From the NCBI RefSeq assembly GCF_018531495.1, contig NZ_JAHDTI010000003.1, forward strand, positions 1,054,001 to 1,118,000: DNA of 64,000 bases, read 5' to 3'. The notes beneath the pieces are model-generated. The model did not search any database and was not told where the DNA came from. It saw only the letters and a program-made list of their open reading frames with translations. Shown here piece after piece: positions 19,690 to 28,668 of the stretch. Numbering within the stretch: the first letter of the stretch is position 1; each line of letters starts with the position of its first letter. The position numbers and the translations under genes were made by a program. Origin of the DNA: Nonomuraea sediminis. Lineage in GTDB: Bacteria; Actinomycetota; Actinomycetes; Streptosporangiales; Streptosporangiaceae.

Positions 19690-20917
19690 TGCCGTTGATG
19701 AAGTTGGACAGCAGGAAGTCGGGCTCGCCGACGGACCTGATGTCCGGCAGGCGGGTGAACAGCTCGCGGAACATCACGGTCATCTCGCGCCTGGCCAGGT
19801 GGGCGCCCAGGCAGTAGTGCGGGCCCGGGCCGCCGAAGCCGACGTGAGGGTTGGGGTCGCGGGTGATGTCGAAGGCGTCGGGATCGGTGAAGACCGCCTC
19901 GTCGCGGTTGGCGGAGTTGTAGAACAGCAGCACCTTGTCGCCCTGCTTGTACTGCTGGCCGTTCATCTCGAAGTCCTGGGTGAGCGTCCGGCGGAACTGG
20001 ATCACCGGGGTGGCATAGCGGATGATCTCGTCGCAGGCCTTGACGATGCGGCCGTCGAAGTCGCTCAGCAGCAGCTCGCGCTGCTCGGGGTGGTCGGTGA
20101 AGAGCTTGAGCCCGTAGGCGATGGCGTTGCGGGTGGTCTCGCTGCCGGCCACGACCAGCAGGATGAAGAACGAGCCCAGCTCCTGCGGCGTGAGGTGCTC
20201 CTCGCCGTTGACCAGCAGGCTCACCAGGTCGCCCGTGGGATGCTTGCGGCGCTGGTCGCCCAGGCGGGCGGCCATCCGGTTCAGGCTGTAGCCGGCGTGC
20301 AGCAGCCTGAGCAGGCCCTTGCCCACGTTGAGGCGGCTCAGCTCGGGGTCGATGCCGGTGTACTCGGCGTCGGCGTTGCCGAGGATGACGTTGGTCCGCC
20401 GCAACACCATGTCATGAAATTTCGGCGGAATCCCCATCATGTCGCAGATCACGCGGACGGGGAGCTTGGCGGCGATCTGCGCGACGAAGTCCTTCGGCCC
20501 CTCCTTGACCGCCTCGTCCACGATCTCCGCGGCCGCGACGGCCAGGTCCTCCTCCATCTTGCCGAGGATCTTCGGGGTGAAGGCCCGCGAGACGATCCTG
20601 CGCAGCCGGGCATGCCTGGGATCGTCCATGTTGATCATGGATCCGAAGTACACCGCCAGCCAGCGGGGCATGTCGGGGATGCTGTTGGAGCACGGCTCGC
20701 TGCTGAAGACGGCCGCGTTCCTGCTCGCCTCGGTCACGTCGGCATGCCGTACCAGGGCGTAGTAGCCCGGCCCGCCACCGATGAACGGCAGGTACTGCTC
20801 CGGGACGAACGCGGGCCGGTCGAGCGCGCGCAGCCGGCGGAACGCGTCCATCCTCTCGGCCTGGGGCAACCCCCAGAAGGGGATCTGGGACAGGTCGACA
20901 TCGGCGGAGACCGTCAT
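19664..20917 (-). CDS. Cytochrome P450, CYP124-like (second copy)
   Basis: A 417-residue P450 closely related in sequence to the one at 12934. Shared stretches include FGSMINMDDPRHARLRRIVS, ICDMMGIP and QELGSFFILLVVAG. The I-helix is VAGSETTRN, the K-helix EIIR, and the haem loop FGGPGPHYCLGAHLARRE. The likely reaction is hydroxylation of the terminal methyl of a lipid or isoprenoid. It follows the GMC oxidoreductase on the same strand but has its own promoter/operator overlapping that gene's stop codon. ATG 20917 is preferred because the -10 (GAATCA) ends 8 bases before it. The two P450s probably arose by duplication and are coregulated. Confidence 0.93.
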   Translation of the reverse strand: MTVSADVDLSQIPFWGLPQAERMDAFRRLRALDRPAFVPEQYLPFIGGGPGYYALVRHADVTEASRNAAVFSSEPCSNSIPDMPRWLAVYFGSMINMDDPRHARLRRIVSRAFTPKILGKMEEDLAVAAAEIVDEAVKEGPKDFVAQIAAKLPVRVICDMMGIPPKFHDMVLRRTNVILGNADAEYTGIDPELSRLNVGKGLLRLLHAGYSLNRMAARLGDQRRKHPTGDLVSLLVNGEEHLTPQELGSFFILLVVAGSETTRNAIAYGLKLFTDHPEQRELLLSDFDGRIVKACDEIIRYATPVIQFRRTLTQDFEMNGQQYKQGDKVLLFYNSANRDEAVFTDPDAFDITRDPNPHVGFGGPGPHYCLGAHLARREMTVMFRELFTRLPDIRSVGEPDFLLSNFINGIKHLGYTH

Positions 20918-20935
20918 GCCCCACATGATTCGCGC

Positions 20936-20954
20936 AAGTAACTACTTACGTCAA
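20936..20954 (-). promoter_or_regulatory. Promoter/operator of P450-2, overlapping the GMC stop codon
   Basis: The minus strand reads TTGACGTAAGTAGTTACTT, one base different from the site before P450-1 (14193-14211). TTGACG can act as the -35 box with GAATCA as -10 at 17-bp spacing. The GMC gene's TGA (20951-20953) lies inside it. Confidence 0.65.
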
Positions 20955-22501
20955 GCCACGCCGCCCTTCGCGATCAGGTCGGACGCCTTCTCGCCGATCA
21001 TGATGGCGGGGGCGTGGGTGTGGCCGCGGTTGAGCGTCGGCATGATCGACACGTCGACCACGCGCAGGCCCTCGACGCCGCGGACCTTGAGCGACGGGTC
21101 GACGACCGAGTCGGCGTCGGTGCCCATGCGGCAGGTGCCCACCGGGTGGTAGAGCGTCTCGGCGCGGTCGCGGACCCACTGGGCCAGCTCTTCGTCGCTC
21201 TCGGGGTTGGAGTAGGGCGCCATGGGCGGACCCGCCCACTGCTTCATGGCCTTGGTGGCGAAGACCTGCTTGGCCGCCTTCAGCCCGGCGACCATCCGCT
21301 TCACGTCCGCCTCCTTGGACAGGTAGGCGGGGTCGATCACCACGTCGCGCCCGTTCAGCCCGACCCTGCCGCGGCTCTCCGGCTGCAGCAGGATCACGCC
21401 GACGGTCAGCCCGTGGCCGGTCGGCGGCGTGAGCCCGTGGTCGATGAAGGGCCCAGGCGCGTAGATCAGCTCGATGTCCGGCGCCGGCTCCTCCTGCGAG
21501 GTCCTGATGAACGCGACCGCCTCGCCCACGTTCGTGGTGAGCATCCCCGACCGCAGCACCAGGTAGCGGAACAGCTGCACGATCGACTCGGCCTTGACCA
21601 GCGTCACCGGCTGCCTGCACTCGACGAACACCCCGCTCGACAGGTGGTCCTGCAGGTTCTTGCCCACCTCGGGCAGCTCGTGCACGATCTCCACCCCGGC
21701 GTCGCGCAGCTCGTCGGCCGCGCCCACCCCCGACCGCATCAGCAGGTACGGCGAGCCGATCGCCCCGGCCGACAGGATCACCTCACGGCGGGCCCTGACC
21801 TGGGCGCCACCCCCGTGCTCGATCCCGATCGCGCGCGTGCCGTCGAAGACGACCCGGTCCACCGTCGCGCCGGTGATCACGGTGAGGTTGGGGCGCTTGA
21901 GCGCCGGACGCAGGTAGGCGTCGGCCGCGCTCCACCGGCGGCCGCGGTTCTGCGTGACGGGGGTCGGGCTGTAGCCCTCGTTGGAGGCGCCGTTGAGCTC
22001 GGGCAGCCGCTGGTAGCCGAGCTCCTGGCAGGCCTGGAGGAAGGCGGCGGTGGTGACGTTCGGGCTGCGCAGCTCGGAGATCACCTGCGGGCCCGAGGTG
22101 CCGTAGACGCCGCCCTGGTTGCTGCCCACCCGGTGCTCGGCCCTGGTGAAGTAGGGCAGCACGTCGTCATAGGTCCAGCCGGGGATCCCCCACTGGTCGT
22201 AGTCGCGGCGGTGCCCGCGCACCCACATCTGCGCGTTCAGCGACGACGAGCCGCCGATGACCCGGCCGCGCGGCCAGTACAGCTCCCTGCCCGACAGCTC
22301 GGCCTGCTTGGCCGTGGAGTAGTTCCAGTCGTAGTCGGTCTTGAACAGCTTGGAGAACCCGGCCGGCATCCGGATCTCCAGCTTGTCGTCCTGGCCACCC
22401 GCCTCGACCAGGGCCACGGACACCCCCGAGTCCGCCGACAACCTGTTGGCCAACACGCATCCCGCCGATCCCGCACCGACGATCACGTAGTCGTACTCCA
22501 T
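20951..22501 (-). CDS. GMC-family oxidoreductase (choline/alcohol dehydrogenase-like)
   Basis: A 516-residue flavoprotein with the FAD-binding motif YDYVIVGAGSAGCVLANRLS at the N-terminus, GMC signature 1 (GGSSSLNAQMWVRGHRRDYDQW, ~80-101), signature 2 (GAIGSPYLLMRSGVG) and the catalytic His pair region VDPSLKVRGVEGLRVVDVSIMPTLNRGHTHAPAIMIGEKA. It oxidises an alcohol to an aldehyde, sometimes to the acid. Neighbouring P450 and acyl-CoA ligase genes make a role in processing hydroxylated lipid ends plausible. ATG 22501 has GGAGGG just upstream. It is divergent from the ligase across an operator-rich 119-bp gap. Confidence 0.93.
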   Translation of the reverse strand: MEYDYVIVGAGSAGCVLANRLSADSGVSVALVEAGGQDDKLEIRMPAGFSKLFKTDYDWNYSTAKQAELSGRELYWPRGRVIGGSSSLNAQMWVRGHRRDYDQWGIPGWTYDDVLPYFTRAEHRVGSNQGGVYGTSGPQVISELRSPNVTTAAFLQACQELGYQRLPELNGASNEGYSPTPVTQNRGRRWSAADAYLRPALKRPNLTVITGATVDRVVFDGTRAIGIEHGGGAQVRARREVILSAGAIGSPYLLMRSGVGAADELRDAGVEIVHELPEVGKNLQDHLSSGVFVECRQPVTLVKAESIVQLFRYLVLRSGMLTTNVGEAVAFIRTSQEEPAPDIELIYAPGPFIDHGLTPPTGHGLTVGVILLQPESRGRVGLNGRDVVIDPAYLSKEADVKRMVAGLKAAKQVFATKAMKQWAGPPMAPYSNPESDEELAQWVRDRAETLYHPVGTCRMGTDADSVVDPSLKVRGVEGLRVVDVSIMPTLNRGHTHAPAIMIGEKASDLIAKGGVA

Positions 22502-22515
22502 GGGCCCTCCAGGGG

Positions 22516-22595
22516 GTATGTAACTTGGTACTTGCTTACTCCAGGGGAGCAGGCGAGTCCATACGCATCTGTAACCGGCGTTACCTACCGGTCAG
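22516..22595. promoter_or_regulatory. Operator-like repeats between GMC oxidoreductase and acyl-CoA ligase
   Basis: The divergent gap holds GTAAC-CGGC-GTTAC (22571-22584) and, overlapping its end, the semi-palindrome TACCGGTCAGTA. A looser GTAACTTGGTACTTGCTTAC block lies near 22519 and carries the GTAA/TTAC half-sites seen at the two P450 promoters. They could bind one TetR-type regulator, but none is encoded beside them. Confidence 0.4.
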
Positions 22596-22620
22596 TATGG
22601 AGTCCTGCTTAGATGACGTC

Positions 22621-24156
22621 ATGCTGAACCTGTCGACGGTCCTCGAGGACAGCGCCCGGAACGCGCCCGACCACGCCGCCCTGGTCTTCGGCGACATGCG
22701 CCTGCCGTACTCCATGATCGACACTGTGGCCAACCAGGTGGCCAACCTGCTGGTCTCTCGCGGGATCGGCCGGGGCGACAAGGTGGCGCTCGCCTGCCCC
22801 AACCTGCCCTACTTCCCCTTCGTGTACTTCGGGATCCTCAAGGCGGGGGCCACCGTCGTCCCGCTCAACGTGCTGCTGCAGTCGCGCGAGATCGCCTACC
22901 ACCTCGACGACAGCGACGCCAAGGCGCTGTTCTGCTTCGAGGGCACGCCGGAGCTGCCGCTGGGCGAGCGGGGCAAGGCCGGGTTCGAGGCGTCGCAGGG
23001 CTGCGAGCACTTCTTCGTGCTGCCCGCCACGCCGCTGGCGACCGAGTCGGAGTACGGCGAGTCCATCTGGGCCGCGCTCGGCGGCATGCCCGGCGAGTTC
23101 CAGACCGTGCAGACCTCCCCCGACGACACCGCGGTGATCCTCTACACCTCCGGCACCACGGGCCAGCCCAAGGGCGCCGAGCTCAGCCACCAGAACATGC
23201 TGGTCAACGCGCTGGTCTGCGACAAGATGTTCCCCAGGACCGAGGGTGGCGACGTCTACCTGGCGGTGCTGCCGCTGTTCCACTCCTTCGGCCAGACCGT
23301 GGTCATGAACACCGGCTTCCTGCGCGGCTCCACCGTGGTGCTGCTGCCCAGGTTCGAGGCGGGCCAGTCGCTCGAGCTCATGGTCAAGGAGGGCGTCACG
23401 TTCTTCGCGGGCGTGCCGACCAACTACTGGGCGATGCTGACGAAGATCCACGCCGACGGCGCCGCGGTGCCCACCACGCTCAGGGTCGCCGTCGCCGGCG
23501 GCGCCTCCTCGCCGATCGAGGTGCTCAAGGACTTCGAGAAGACCTTCGGCATCGGCATCCTCGAGGGGTACGGGCTGTCGGAGACCTCGCCGGTGGCCAG
23601 CTTCAACCAGCTCGGCCGGCCCACCAAGCCCGGCACGATCGGCACGCCCATCTGGGGCGTGGAGATGAAGCTGATCGACCCCGACTGGAAGACGATCGAG
23701 GGCGAGGGCCCCGGCGAGATCGCCATCCGCGGCCACAACATCATGAAGGGCTACTACGGCAGGGCCGAGGCGACCGCCGAGGTGATGAACGACGGCTGGT
23801 TCCGCACCGGCGACGTCGCCACCCGCGACGCCGACGGCTACTACGCCATCGTCGACCGGGCCAAGGACATGATCATCCGGGGCGGGTTCAACGTCTACCC
23901 GCGCGAGCTCGAAGAGGTCCTGATGACGCACCCGGCCGTCTCCCTGGCCGCGGTCCTCGGGGTGGCGCACGAGTCGCACGGCGAGGAGATCAAGGCGTAC
24001 GTCATCCGCACCCCGGGCGCTACCCTCTCAGAGGACGAGCTCATCGCCTGGGCGAGGGAGAACATGGCAGCCTACAAGTACCCGCGCATCGTGGAGTTCC
24101 GCGACGCGCTGCCGATGACCGCCACCGGCAAGATCCTCAAACGCGAGCTCCGCTAG
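22621..24156 (+). CDS. Long-chain fatty acyl-CoA synthetase (AMP-forming)
   Basis: A 511-residue ANL-superfamily enzyme that activates a carboxylic acid to its CoA thioester through an acyl-adenylate. The P-loop is ILYTSGTTGQPKGAELSH (~170-187), motif A5 is EGYGLSETSP (~315), the hinge region GWFRTGDVATRDADGYYAIVDRAKDMI (~395-421), and the catalytic lysine lies in PMTATGKILKREL at the C-terminus. The start ATG 22621 (MLNLSTVLEDSA) matches the family; an upstream ATG at 22597 would add eight residues. It is probably used in fatty-acid or terpenoid-acid catabolism together with the divergent GMC oxidoreductase and P450. The next gene starts directly after the stop. Confidence 0.93.
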   Translation: MLNLSTVLEDSARNAPDHAALVFGDMRLPYSMIDTVANQVANLLVSRGIGRGDKVALACPNLPYFPFVYFGILKAGATVVPLNVLLQSREIAYHLDDSDAKALFCFEGTPELPLGERGKAGFEASQGCEHFFVLPATPLATESEYGESIWAALGGMPGEFQTVQTSPDDTAVILYTSGTTGQPKGAELSHQNMLVNALVCDKMFPRTEGGDVYLAVLPLFHSFGQTVVMNTGFLRGSTVVLLPRFEAGQSLELMVKEGVTFFAGVPTNYWAMLTKIHADGAAVPTTLRVAVAGGASSPIEVLKDFEKTFGIGILEGYGLSETSPVASFNQLGRPTKPGTIGTPIWGVEMKLIDPDWKTIEGEGPGEIAIRGHNIMKGYYGRAEATAEVMNDGWFRTGDVATRDADGYYAIVDRAKDMIIRGGFNVYPRELEEVLMTHPAVSLAAVLGVAHESHGEEIKAYVIRTPGATLSEDELIAWARENMAAYKYPRIVEFRDALPMTATGKILKRELR

Positions 24157-26910
24157 TTGACACTGCGTGGCCGGGAGGCCGAGCTCGGCCTCCTTCGTCG
24201 CCTGGCAGACGGCGTCACCGGCACCGGCGCCGCCGCGTTCGCGCTCGTCCGCGGAGAGCCTGGGATCGGCAAGACGTCCCTGCTCGACGCGGTCGAGGAG
24301 TACGGCGCGGCGGCCGGGTTCGCCGTCGCGCGCGGCAAGGCGGAGGATCTGGACGCGGTCGCGCCGCTGTCGACGCTCATGGCCTCGCTGCGGCCGTTGC
24401 TCCCCGCCTCGGCGCTGGAACGGCTGTCTGTCGGCTACGAACAGCGGCTGTGGCTGGTGGAGCAGCTGGCCGGTCATCTCGAGACGCGCGCGCTCGCCGC
24501 GCCGATTCTGGTGTCCGTCGACGACGTCCAGTGGGCCGACCAGCTCAGCCTCTTCGCCCTGCGCGTCCTGCCCGCCCGCCTGCGATCCTCGCCCGTGCTC
24601 TGGGTACTGGCAAGCCGCGACGAGCACGGCGGGCCCGCGGCCGAGATCGCCGCCGGGGTGGCCAGGGACCTGCCCGTCGAGCGGATCCTCCTCGGGCCGC
24701 TGTCGAGCACGGCCATCGCGCAGCTGGCGGCCGACATCCTGGGGACTCCTGCCGACGCCGGCACGGCGGAGCTGCTGCGGGGCACCGGCGGCAGCCCGTT
24801 CCTCGCCGTCGAGCTGCTGACGGCCCTGGCGTCCCACTCGCCGCTCACCCCGGTCTCCGCCGAGCCTCGCGCGGGGGTTCCCACGGAGATCCGGGCGAGC
24901 CTGGCGCACGAGCGGATCCACGCGGTGCCCGAGCGGATGGTGGCGGCCGTGCGGGGGCGGCTGGAGTCCCTGCCCGCGACGACGCTGCGGCTGCTGCAGA
25001 TCGGGGCCGTGCTGGGGCGGCGTTTCGCCGTGGCCGACGCGGCCGAGCTGTGCGGGCACAAGCCGTCGGAGCTGCTCGACGCGCTGGAGGCGGCCATCAG
25101 GGGCGGGCTGCTCGACGACGACGGCGATCGGCTGGTCTTCCGTCACGACCTGCTGCGCCTGGCCGTGTACGCGGGCATCCCCGCCTCGGCCCGCAAGGCG
25201 GTGCACCGGCAGGCGGCCGACCTGCTGGCGTCCTCGCACCGGGTCACCGAGGCCGCCTACCACGTGCTGGAGAGCGCCGTCCCCGGCGACGAGGGGGCGA
25301 TCGCGCTGCTGCGCAGGGCCGCCGACGACGTGCTCGCCCTGATGCCCGACCTGGCCACCTACTACGTGACGGGCGCGCTTGAGCTGGCGCCCAGGGCGGG
25401 GACGCTGCGCTTCGAGGTGGGCGAGCAGGCGATCATGGTGCTGGCCAGGGCCGGTCGCGACAGGGACGCGGTGGGGCTGGGCGACGGGATGCTCGCCCAG
25501 GATCCGCCGGCCGAGGTGGCGGGACGGTTGCAGGCCGCGCTCGGCGGATCCCTGTGGAGCCTGAGCCAGGCCGCCGAGCTGCGGTGCCGTACCGAGGAGG
25601 CGCTGGCGCGCGGTGGGGCGGGCCCGCGGGTCGAGGCCCGGCTGGAGGCGTTGCACGCGCTGGCGCTGTCACGCTCACGGGACCTGGCGGCGGCGCGGGT
25701 GGCGGGCGAGACGGCGCTGGCCAGGGCGCGCGAGGTGGACGACCGGCGGGCGCGGATCACCTCGCTGCTCGCGCTCGGCGAGATCGCGCTGAACGACGGC
25801 GACTGCCAGGGCGCGCTGGCGCACTTCACCGAGCTGCGCAGGGCGGATCAGGCGTTCGCGCTGGAGGAGATCTTCGCGCTGCAGCACGTGGACGACCTGG
25901 CGACCAGCGGCGACCTGCTGGCCGGGATGCGCGACGACGCGCAGCGGCGGCCGCTGATGCTGGCCTGGGTCAGGGCCGGCCAGAGCCTCGGGCTCGGCCG
26001 GCTCGACGACGCCGAGGCGGACCTGGTGACGCTGGAACGCCTCGAGGACGACCTGATGGAGACCGTGCACGGGGTGAGCTCGCGCGTCCTGCGCGGCTGG
26101 GTGGCCCGCCTGCGCGGGGACGCGGAGGCCGCGCACACCTGCCTGGAGGAGGCGAAGAAGGCCCTGGCGGGCAAGCAGGACGAGGGCGACCAGGCGGCCG
26201 TCGCCTTCCTCGAGGCGGTCCTGGCCGCGGATCCCGCGCTGCTGCGGCAGGTGGCGGCGCCGGTGACGCGCTGGCGGCTGCCGCGCGGGTGGCTGGCGCC
26301 CGCCGTACGGCTGGCGTTGCGCGCGGGCGATCGCGCGCTCGCCGAGGACCTGGCCGCGCAGGCGGCCGAGTACGCCGCACACAACCCCGGCGTGGCGAGC
26401 GCCACGGGACAGGCGGCGCAGGTGGCGGGGCTGGTGCGCGAGGAGCCCGAGTCGCTGCGGCACGCGGTCGCCCTGCTTGAGCGGGGCTCGCGGCCGCTGC
26501 CGCTCGCCGACGCCCGTGCGGACCTGGGCAGGGCGCTGCTGTCCCTGGGCGACAAGCGGCAGGCCGTGGCCGAGCTCAGGCAGGCGGCCGAGGACTTCAC
26601 CCGGCTCGGCGCGTACGGCGAGGCGGCCCGGGCCCAGGCCCACCTGGACGCGGCCGGAGCCGGGAGGCGCAAGGCCCCCAGGCAGATCCGGCCGGTCCAG
26701 GGCTGGGGTTCGCTGACGCCCACCGAGCGGAAGGTCGCGGTGCTGATCGCCGAGGGTCACACGAACAGGTCGGCGGCGGCCGAGCTGTTCATCTCGCCGC
26801 ACACGGTCAACACCCACGTGACCTCGATCTTCCGCAAGCTGTCGGTCACCTCCCGGGTGCAGCTGGCCCGGGTGGTGCTGACCGAGCACACTTCTGGGCT
26901 CAACCCCTGA
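24157..26910 (+). CDS. Large LuxR-family (LAL) transcriptional regulator with AAA ATPase domain
   Basis: A 917-residue regulator. An N-terminal STAND/AAA-type NTPase has Walker A GEPGIGKTSLLDAV (~29-42) and a Walker B-like VSVDDVQWAD (~121-130). A helical middle region of TPR character follows. The C-terminal LuxR helix-turn-helix (LTPTERKVAVLIAEGHTNRSAAAELFISPHTVNTHV) is at ~855-895. Such proteins activate secondary-metabolite or catabolic genes. The start is a TTG immediately after the ligase stop codon (TAGTTG), so the two are probably cotranscribed and coupled. It may activate the surrounding oxidation genes. The 3' end overlaps the converging hydrolase by 11 bases. Confidence 0.9.
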   Translation: MTLRGREAELGLLRRLADGVTGTGAAAFALVRGEPGIGKTSLLDAVEEYGAAAGFAVARGKAEDLDAVAPLSTLMASLRPLLPASALERLSVGYEQRLWLVEQLAGHLETRALAAPILVSVDDVQWADQLSLFALRVLPARLRSSPVLWVLASRDEHGGPAAEIAAGVARDLPVERILLGPLSSTAIAQLAADILGTPADAGTAELLRGTGGSPFLAVELLTALASHSPLTPVSAEPRAGVPTEIRASLAHERIHAVPERMVAAVRGRLESLPATTLRLLQIGAVLGRRFAVADAAELCGHKPSELLDALEAAIRGGLLDDDGDRLVFRHDLLRLAVYAGIPASARKAVHRQAADLLASSHRVTEAAYHVLESAVPGDEGAIALLRRAADDVLALMPDLATYYVTGALELAPRAGTLRFEVGEQAIMVLARAGRDRDAVGLGDGMLAQDPPAEVAGRLQAALGGSLWSLSQAAELRCRTEEALARGGAGPRVEARLEALHALALSRSRDLAAARVAGETALARAREVDDRRARITSLLALGEIALNDGDCQGALAHFTELRRADQAFALEEIFALQHVDDLATSGDLLAGMRDDAQRRPLMLAWVRAGQSLGLGRLDDAEADLVTLERLEDDLMETVHGVSSRVLRGWVARLRGDAEAAHTCLEEAKKALAGKQDEGDQAAVAFLEAVLAADPALLRQVAAPVTRWRLPRGWLAPAVRLALRAGDRALAEDLAAQAAEYAAHNPGVASATGQAAQVAGLVREEPESLRHAVALLERGSRPLPLADARADLGRALLSLGDKRQAVAELRQAAEDFTRLGAYGEAARAQAHLDAAGAGRRKAPRQIRPVQGWGSLTPTERKVAVLIAEGHTNRSAAAELFISPHTVNTHVTSIFRKLSVTSRVQLARVVLTEHTSGLNP

Positions 26911-27706
26911 CGAAGGCCAGCAGGTCGGCGTTGAAGGCGGCGTCGAAGTCGCCGAACAGGCCGTGCGGCGCCCCCGGGTACACCTTGAGCGTGGCGTCCT
27001 TGATCAGCTCGGCCGACTTGAGCGCGGAGTCGGCGATCGGCACGATCTGGTCGGCGTCGCCGTGCGCGACCAGCACGGGCACGTCGATCCCGGCCAGGTC
27101 GGCGGTGAAGTCGGTCTCGGAGAACTGCTTGACGCAGTCGACGGCGGCCTTGAGCCCGCAGGCCATGCTCATCAGCCAGAAGGAGTCCCGCGTGCCCTGG
27201 GAGACGCCGGGTCCGTAGAACGACGCGCTCAGGTCCTGGTAGAACTGCGAGCGGTCGTTCAGCACGCCGGCGCGGATGCCGTCGAACACCTCGATCGGCA
27301 GGCCCTCGGGGTTGGCCTCGGTCTTGAGCATCAGCGGCGGCACGGCGCCGAGCAGCACCGCCTTCGATACCCGGGCGCTGCCGTGGCGGCCGAGGTACCG
27401 GACGACCTCGCCGCCGCCGGTCGAGTGGCCGACGAGCACGGCGTCGCGCAGGTCGAGCGTCTCGATCAGGTGCGCCAGGTCGTCGGCGTAGGTGTCCATG
27501 TCGTTGCCGTTCCACGGCTGGCCGGAGCGGCCGTGCCCGCGGCGGTCGTGGGCGATGGCGCGGTAGCCGTTCTCGGCCATGAAACGCGCCTGGCTGTCCC
27601 AGGCGTCGGAGTTGAGCGGCCAGCCGTGGCTGAAGACGACGGGCTGCCCGCTCCCCCAGTCCTTGAAGAAGATCTCGGTGCCGTCGGCGGTCGTGACGAA
27701 TCCCAT
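26900..27706 (-). CDS. Alpha/beta hydrolase, non-haem chloroperoxidase/esterase type
   Basis: A 268-residue hydrolase. The oxyanion loop is SHGWPLNSDAW (~25-35), the nucleophile Ser is in VGHSTGGGEV (~93-102), Asp in HGDADQIVP (~210-218) and His in GAPHGLFGD (~245-253). This set matches cofactor-free haloperoxidases and related esterases. The physiological reaction is probably ester hydrolysis; peroxidase activity is a side reaction in the family. The start is ATG 27706. It lies 40 bases downstream of the related hydrolase at 27746 on the same strand, suggesting an operon. Confidence 0.9.
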   Translation of the reverse strand: MGFVTTADGTEIFFKDWGSGQPVVFSHGWPLNSDAWDSQARFMAENGYRAIAHDRRGHGRSGQPWNGNDMDTYADDLAHLIETLDLRDAVLVGHSTGGGEVVRYLGRHGSARVSKAVLLGAVPPLMLKTEANPEGLPIEVFDGIRAGVLNDRSQFYQDLSASFYGPGVSQGTRDSFWLMSMACGLKAAVDCVKQFSETDFTADLAGIDVPVLVAHGDADQIVPIADSALKSAELIKDATLKVYPGAPHGLFGDFDAAFNADLLAFVRG

Positions 27707-27745
27707 GGTGTCCCCCTGGTGATCAGATGAATCGGCGGATGAAGG

Positions 27746-28549
27746 TCAGTGCGGTGTCGGCGACTTCGCGCCAGCCGCGATGGTGAGCGCGTGGCCGCGG
27801 CCCGGGATCTCGACGATCTCGGTGACCGCGTTCTCGTTGCGCTTCTGCTTCTTGTAGGAGGCGTTGGCGATGGCCCACGGGACGGTGTGGTCCTTCTCGC
27901 CGGAGATGATCAGCAGCGGGCCGCGATCCGGGTTCTTGCTGTCGACCTTGGCCTCGGTCCACGGGTTGAGGTTGGCCGAGGCGGCCTGGAACAGCGGGGC
28001 GCCGGGTGCGGGCACCGCGAAGGTGTCGTAGAGCTGCTTGGCCTCCTCCTCGCTGACCGCGTTGGCGAAGCCGTACCTGAACTGCTCGTAGGTGAGCGGG
28101 ACGGCGCGGTGCAGGTTGGCGGGGTTGCCGAGCACCACCGAGGCCGAGCGCAGCGCGGAGATGGGCAGCGGCAGCACGCCGCGGAAGGGCGCGGGGTCGA
28201 TCGCCACCGAGGCCGCCGACAGGCCCCGGCCGGCCAGGATCTGGGTGAGCAGCCCGCCGAAGGAGTGGCCGACGACGGCGGGCTTCCTGTCGAGCTTGCC
28301 GATCAGGGCTTCGAGGTGGTCGGCGACCTGACCCACGGTCTTGTTGGCGAAGACCTCCGGATGGGCGTTGGCCTCCTCGACCGTGTCGGGGTCGTCGGGC
28401 CACGACAGGGCCACGGGCGCGTACCCGTTCTCGGCGAACAGCGCGCCCCAGCGGTCCCAGCTGCTGGGCAGCAGCCAGAGGCCGTGCACGAAGACCACCG
28501 GCGTACGACCGGAGGCATTGGCCCTCTCGATCTGCTCGATGTCAGACAT
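27746..28549 (-). CDS. Alpha/beta hydrolase with frameshifted C-terminus
   Basis: A 267-residue hydrolase with VFVHGLWLLPSSWDRW near the N-terminus, nucleophile motif VGHSFGGLLTQ (~92-102), an acidic residue in ISGEKDHTVPW (~218) and catalytic His in PGRGHALTI (~250). After GHALTI the frame runs into AAGAKSPTPH and stops. The next frame continues WREVADTALTFIRRFI and stops at 27723, which is how related proteins end. A one-base deletion near 27776 therefore explains the odd tail. The catalytic residues precede it, so the enzyme may still work. A sequencing error is the main alternative. Confidence 0.82.
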   Translation of the reverse strand: MSDIEQIERANASGRTPVVFVHGLWLLPSSWDRWGALFAENGYAPVALSWPDDPDTVEEANAHPEVFANKTVGQVADHLEALIGKLDRKPAVVGHSFGGLLTQILAGRGLSAASVAIDPAPFRGVLPLPISALRSASVVLGNPANLHRAVPLTYEQFRYGFANAVSEEEAKQLYDTFAVPAPGAPLFQAASANLNPWTEAKVDSKNPDRGPLLIISGEKDHTVPWAIANASYKKQKRNENAVTEIVEIPGRGHALTIAAGAKSPTPH

Positions 28550-28668
28550 GGTTCGACCATAGGATTCGCGGTCGCTCTTGCCATCGCGTGTTCACGCTAG
28601 ATGTTCACGGCATGATACCTTCCTATATGCAGTGTCTTGATTGATGCAGATGTAAGAAGGGTGCGGGC

